Below, piece by piece: positions 59,882 to 64,000 of a stretch of DNA of 64,000 bases (positions within the stretch are counted from its first letter, which is position 1; each line of letters opens with the position of its first letter). A program made the translations under genes and the position numbers. The stretch lies in assembly GCF_052115445.1 (NCBI RefSeq), contig NZ_JBFRGR010000002.1, forward strand, positions 124,001-188,000, written 5' to 3'. The stretch is from Paenibacillus_E sp052115445 (GTDB lineage: Bacteria; Bacillota; Bacilli; Paenibacillales; NBRC-103111). The notes under the pieces were generated by a model, which ran no database searches, had not been told where the DNA came from, and saw only the letters and a program-made list of their open reading frames with translations.

Positions 59882-62800
59882 TTATGGCAATACCAGCTTC
59901 AACTCTCCGAATGCCGACGTGCTCGACCAGTTATTGGATGTTCCTGCCCATACTGTCTGGCTTTGTCGACCGTTTCCATCATCCTCGTCATTGTTCGCCA
60001 CGTCGAAGCCGATCATCATCCCCGCTGATGGTGTAATGCCAAGTGAACTCCACGGAATTGCCATCTCCACACTGTATCCAGCTGGTATCGTGGCCCATGC
60101 ATGCTGCACGCCGTTCGTGAGACTTCGAGCCTCATACAGAGCGGAGTCGTTCCAACCTTTGATAAATTGCCGGTCATAGCTGTCATATGTTGCGCCTTGG
60201 TTATGATTACCGTCAATATAAATCTCAACGGAATCGTCGGAGTAAGGCTCCGCCGAATTGTTATACAGATTTCCGTCGGTGACGATGACCCCGACATACA
60301 AATAAGTATCATCCCATAATACCCCAAATTGCGCCTGGTTGTTAGAAGTTCCGATCACGTTTTTGTTCACTTGCTTCGTTATTGCCCATGCTGTTTCGTT
60401 CAGCGAGCCATCGACTAGGATGGTGGAACTCGTTTTAGTAACAGGGATCAGCGTGTAAGACGCATCCATCGTGACGCTGACTGAGTTGCTCGCCGCCGAC
60501 ACATTGTTTTCCGCATCTTTCGCTTTTACAGTAAAACTGTAGCTAGTTCCCGGCGTTAACCCGTTGACCGTATAGGTCGTCGAAGTTACCGTTGCAACTA
60601 GGTTTCCGCTGTTATAAATTTCGTATCCGGTAACACCTACATTATCAGTAGAAGCCGTCCAAGACAATACTGCAGTTCGGTCCGTGTGTGAAGGCGATGT
60701 CAAATTCAATGGAATTGAAGGCGGCTGCGTATCCCCAATGGAGACCGTGGAAAGCTGCAGGCTTCCGAATGCGGACGTATTCGTCCAGTTGTCGTTCGTT
60801 CCGGCCCACATCAGCTGGCTTTCCCTGCCGGTTCCGGTGTCGGTGTCATTGTTCGCGACGTCAAAGCCGATGGTCATGCCGGCGGATGGTGTAAGGCCGA
60901 GCGTGCTCCAAGGAATCGCCAACTCCACGCTGTATCCACCTGGAATCTGCGCCCATCCATGCAGCACTCCGTTCGGCATCACTCTCTGCAGCCAGAGCGT
61001 GCTGTCGTTCCAACCCTTGACATACTGCTGGTCATAGCTGTCATAAGTTGCGCTCTTATTGTTGTTGCTATCGATATAGATTTCGATGGAGTCATCATAA
61101 TAAGGTTGCACAGATGTATTGTACAGATTGCCATCGATGACTTTGACGCCAACATACAAATAAGTATTGTCCCAGAGCGAGCTGAATTCCGCCGTATTGT
61201 TCGGAGTGCCAATAACCGGTTTCTTTAATTGCTTGAACGTTGACCAAACTTGTTCGTCAAGAGATCCGTTAACGGTAATGGCGGTAATCGTTTTCTTCGC
61301 TTGAAACAGATATGGGTCTGTCGTGACGCTAAGCGGCGCGCTCGCTCCGGACATGTTGCCTGCTACATCTCTTGCCTTTACGCTGAACGTATAAGCGGTG
61401 TTCGCTGCAAGATTGGTTGCGGAATACGTGTTGGATGTTACGGTTCCTATCAAAGCTGAACCTTGATACACCTCGTATTGGGTTACAGCAGTATTGTCCG
61501 AGGATACATCCCAAGACAAATCTGCCGTAGTCTCGCTTTTTGCCAATAAGCGCAAATTCCCAGGAACTGTCGGCGGCGTGAAATCGCGATTATGAACGAC
61601 TTTCACATTGTCAAATTCAACACTCGTTTTGAAGGCATAGAGACCGATTTTGCCCGAGACATGGCTCGTATCCGTAACGGATAATTCCCTGAACCCATTC
61701 ACATATAACTCGAGTGTGCTATTGTTTAAAACTGCGGTGAAAGAGTAAACTTCATTCGTTGTCATCGTATAATTTTTCTGAATCAGGATCGTGACGGTTC
61801 CGTTCACCGATTTGCCAATCTGCAGCTTGCCTGCTTTGATCCGGAAATAGTAAAAATTGTTCGGATCGAGATAACGAGCCGTAATACCGGCTGCCAAATC
61901 AATATCATTTTGAGTAAGTTTGATATTCGTTTCCACACTATAGTTGGTATAAGTGCTGGTATCGACTGTGCTGAACGCATTCGTCCCCAGCCAGGAAGAT
62001 TGCTTATAAACTTTGGACCCGCCTGATGTTACGACAGACCAAGTTCCGTTCGCAGGGGTCCAGCCATCCGCCACTCCATCCTGAAAATCGTCACTGAAGG
62101 CGAGCGTGCCCGGGCCTGCCGCAGTCGTCGCAGCCAGAGTATTGCTAGATACAGACGCGCTCCCTGCACCGTCTACGGAACGAACTGTAACCGAGTATGT
62201 TCGGTCGGGCAGCAGTCCCGTGAGTGTATACGTAGTGCCCGAGGTAGAAGCCACCTGTTTGGATCCGACGTAAAGGGCATAACCGACTACACCAGAGAGA
62301 TTGGATGGCGGACTCCAACTCAGACTAAGCGTAGTGAGTGACGCTGATGTCGTTGTCAGATTCGTCGGCGGTGCCGGCGGAGGCGCTGTTGTCACAGTCA
62401 GCGCATTGCTCAGAGCTGAGAGGTTGCCCGCTCCATCTTTGGCTTTCACAGTAAATGAATAGGTGGTGCTAGGCGTCAAACCGTTTACAGTATAGTTTGT
62501 ACTCGAAAGCGATGTCGTGGCACCGACATAGACGCCTCCGTTGTAAATGTTGTACCCCGCTACACCGGTGTTATCGGTTGAAGCTGTCCAAGAGAGGTTG
62601 ACGCTTGTAGACGTATGCGACGGAGATGACAGGTTCGAAGGAGGTGTCGGCGGCTCCGTATCGATTCCTTCGCTCATCAAAGTGTCGCCGTAGAAAACTC
62701 CGGTTCCGTTCGTTCCGATATAAACACGCCCCCATGTTTGACGGTCGCCTTCCATCGTATTGGCTTCAGCGCCAATCGCCGGATCGATGACGTCAATCTT

Positions 62801-64000
62801 CACCCAGGTCGTGCCGAAATCATCGGATCGGAAAATACCCACACTATTATCCACCTTGCCATAGACGAAGACAGTGGGATCTGGAGAACCTAACTTATTT
62901 TTACCAAATGCAAACAATGTCGCCTGCTGCACATTCGGCAGCTGTGTCCAAGAATCGCCGGAGTTGCTGGAACGCCAGAGACCTCCCCCATCCAGGCTAA
63001 CCCACACTTCGCCCGCCTTCCCAGGAGCTGCCTTTACGCTGAAATACGCGGGTGTTTTCGCCGGAATTGTTGGCATCGTGGACGCAATATTCCAAGACGC
63101 GCCACCGTCTGTGCTGCGGAATAGTTTCCACGTGTTACGTTCCAATAGATAGAACGTATTGCTATTGACGCGATCGGACGCCAGCGGCTGGTACCAGACC
63201 CAGAAATCGTGTACGGTTCCGGATGGTGCACCTGTTCCCGGTGTCCATGATTGTCCACGGTCATTTGAATATAACGGACTTCCGTGTTGCGGAACCCAGA
63301 CCATCGTTTCGCTGCCAGCCGATACGGCGATGCGCCCTGCGATTCCGGGCGGATTGGGAAATGCCGTCCAGGTTGCACCGTTGTTGGTGCTGTAGCCGCC
63401 GCCCCCTGAGCCGGCATAACGGGTGGAACCTACCCGAGCGATGAAGTTCGGATTACTCTCTTGAAAATCGATGGAAACCGTATCGCCTAGTGACGGACTG
63501 CCTAATTTGCTGCTTGGATACGTCGTAAGCGACGTATGACGCATACCATCGACATCCGCATGCCCGCTAAGCAGCGGTGCACCGATCGGCGTACTGCGTA
63601 AAGCGAACGTCACCACTTCCTCGTGGCCCTCTTCGTACGTATACCAGTGGGACGGACTTGCCGTTATATCATCTGTGCGCCATGTGCCGTAAAAGTCGGT
63701 TAACCATACCCGATTTGGAAAATGGGGATCGATGGTCAAGGTCGATGTATTAGCAGCAAACCAGTTACTCGTCCACCAGGGAACATTCTGATGTTTGACG
63801 AAGGTGATTTGCGACCAATTCACGCCTCCATTGGTCGACCGGTAGATCGGCGCCGGCGTGTTCGAACCATCTTCTATGGCTGTCATCACGATGTTCGGGT
63901 TTGTAGGGTCTACCGTAATGCCATTGTATCTTCCTACCGCCGGAGGCGAAATGTCGGTCCATACGCCGTTTGCAAACTTAGTGACACCAGATTCATAAGT
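59882..64000 (-). CDS. Large secreted GH74-like enzyme with FN3 and CBM9-like modules, 5' end cut by window edge
   Basis: 1372 codons are visible; the start lies beyond 64000. Modules in order, in visible residues: a GH74/BNR-type beta-propeller (1-450; repeats such as RSTNGGVNWSQI, SNDRGQSWTPG, DGGASWN, and LLSGHADVDGMRH, which lines up with the GH74 VGDxxGFRH segment); two FN3 modules (450-630); a concanavalin-like domain starting LAFSDDFQDGVADGW (630-810); FN3; CBM9-like; FN3; CBM9-like. The last FN3-CBM9 pair repeats the one before at about 858-bp spacing. GH74 enzymes cut xyloglucan. The secretion signal is presumed to lie outside the window. Confidence 0.83.
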   Translation of the reverse strand, partial: TYESGVTKFANGVWTDISPPAVGRYNGITVDPTNPNIVMTAIEDGSNTPAPIYRSTNGGVNWSQITFVKHQNVPWWTSNWFAANTSTLTIDPHFPNRVWLTDFYGTWRTDDITASPSHWYTYEEGHEEVVTFALRSTPIGAPLLSGHADVDGMRHTSLTTYPSSKLGSPSLGDTVSIDFQESNPNFIARVGSTRYAGSGGGGYSTNNGATWTAFPNPPGIAGRIAVSAGSETMVWVPQHGSPLYSNDRGQSWTPGTGAPSGTVHDFWVWYQPLASDRVNSNTFYLLERNTWKLFRSTDGGASWNIASTMPTIPAKTPAYFSVKAAPGKAGEVWVSLDGGGLWRSSNSGDSWTQLPNVQQATLFAFGKNKLGSPDPTVFVYGKVDNSVGIFRSDDFGTTWVKIDVIDPAIGAEANTMEGDRQTWGRVYIGTNGTGVFYGDTLMSEGIDTEPPTPPSNLSSPSHTSTSVNLSWTASTDNTGVAGYNIYNGGVYVGATTSLSSTNYTVNGLTPSTTYSFTVKAKDGAGNLSALSNALTVTTAPPPAPPTNLTTTSASLTTLSLSWSPPSNLSGVVGYALYVGSKQVASTSGTTYTLTGLLPDRTYSVTVRSVDGAGSASVSSNTLAATTAAGPGTLAFSDDFQDGVADGWTPANGTWSVVTSGGSKVYKQSSWLGTNAFSTVDTSTYTNYSVETNIKLTQNDIDLAAGITARYLDPNNFYYFRIKAGKLQIGKSVNGTVTILIQKNYTMTTNEVYSFTAVLNNSTLELYVNGFRELSVTDTSHVSGKIGLYAFKTSVEFDNVKVVHNRDFTPPTVPGNLRLLAKSETTADLSWDVSSDNTAVTQYEVYQGSALIGTVTSNTYSATNLAANTAYTFSVKARDVAGNMSGASAPLSVTTDPYLFQAKKTITAITVNGSLDEQVWSTFKQLKKPVIGTPNNTAEFSSLWDNTYLYVGVKVIDGNLYNTSVQPYYDDSIEIYIDSNNNKSATYDSYDQQYVKGWNDSTLWLQRVMPNGVLHGWAQIPGGYSVELAIPWSTLGLTPSAGMTIGFDVANNDTDTGTGRESQLMWAGTNDNWTNTSAFGSLQLSTVSIGDTQPPSIPLNLTSPSHTDRTAVLSWTASTDNVGVTGYEIYNSGNLVATVTSTTYTVNGLTPGTSYSFTVKAKDAENNVSAASNSVSVTMDASYTLIPVTKTSSTILVDGSLNETAWAITKQVNKNVIGTSNNQAQFGVLWDDTYLYVGVIVTDGNLYNNSAEPYSDDSVEIYIDGNHNQGATYDSYDRQFIKGWNDSALYEARSLTNGVQHAWATIPAGYSVEMAIPWSSLGITPSAGMMIGFDVANNDEDDGNGRQSQTVWAGTSNNWSSTSAFGELKLVLP

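Overview
The window looks like chromosomal DNA of a Paenibacillus-type Gram-positive soil bacterium. Evidence: strong AGGAGG-type ribosome binding sites, frequent TTG/GTG starts, lipobox solute-binding proteins of the LplA/YtcQ type, LplB/LplC-type sugar permeases, YesM/YesN two-component pairs, and membrane-anchored AraC regulators resembling Bacillus YesS. No rRNA, tRNA, prophage, IS element or CRISPR array was seen.

Layout. 1-11.8 kb: a secreted protein cut by the window edge; a four-gene operon (solute-binding lipoprotein, two permeases, GH95-like enzyme) read right to left; its membrane AraC regulator. The secreted gene and the transporter operon share a closely similar promoter/5' leader. 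12-19.6 kb: stand-alone genes (aldo/keto reductase, AraC regulator, pentapeptide-repeat protein, SDR with divergent WYL regulator, GrpB-like protein, GNAT-like acyltransferase, DinB-like protein) and a G-rich heptanucleotide repeat. 19.7-30.6 kb: a second importer (LplB-LplC-lipoprotein) followed by a YesN/YesM pair, then an AraC regulator divergent from a 902-aa GH63/MGH1-like glycosidase. 30.6-33.3 kb: NUDIX hydrolase, small membrane protein, NUDIX remnant, MATE exporter. 33.4-39.4 kb: a TetR-type regulator with a set of redox and export genes (NAD-dependent epimerase-like protein, flavodoxin-fold quinone reductase, 14-TM MFS exporter, multicopper oxidase, SRPBCC protein); near-identical palindromes lie in front of four of these genes. 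39.5-44.9 kb: small metabolic genes, an array of 52-bp hairpin-bearing tandem repeats, and a soluble PAS-hybrid histidine kinase. 45-53.8 kb: a seven-gene cluster of amidohydrolase, LplB, LplC, Rieske protein, solute-binding lipoprotein, membrane AraC regulator and GH88/105-like hydrolase. 54-59.9 kb: small and partly decayed genes (frameshifted membrane protein, two pseudogenes), a VOC protein, a streptomycin-6-kinase-like protein and a polysaccharide deacetylase. 59.9-64 kb: a very large secreted GH74-like enzyme with FN3 and CBM9-like modules, running off the right edge.

How it fits together. Secreted multidomain enzymes at both edges would attack plant cell-wall polysaccharide. Three separate lipoprotein-dependent importers, each with its own regulator type, would bring in oligosaccharides, and cytoplasmic GH95-, GH63- and GH88-type enzymes would finish the breakdown. 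No importer has an ATPase gene here, so a shared MsmX-type ATPase elsewhere is expected. The most unusual items are the shared structured leader, the amidohydrolase/Rieske/importer cluster, the TetR palindrome set and the palindromic tandem repeat.
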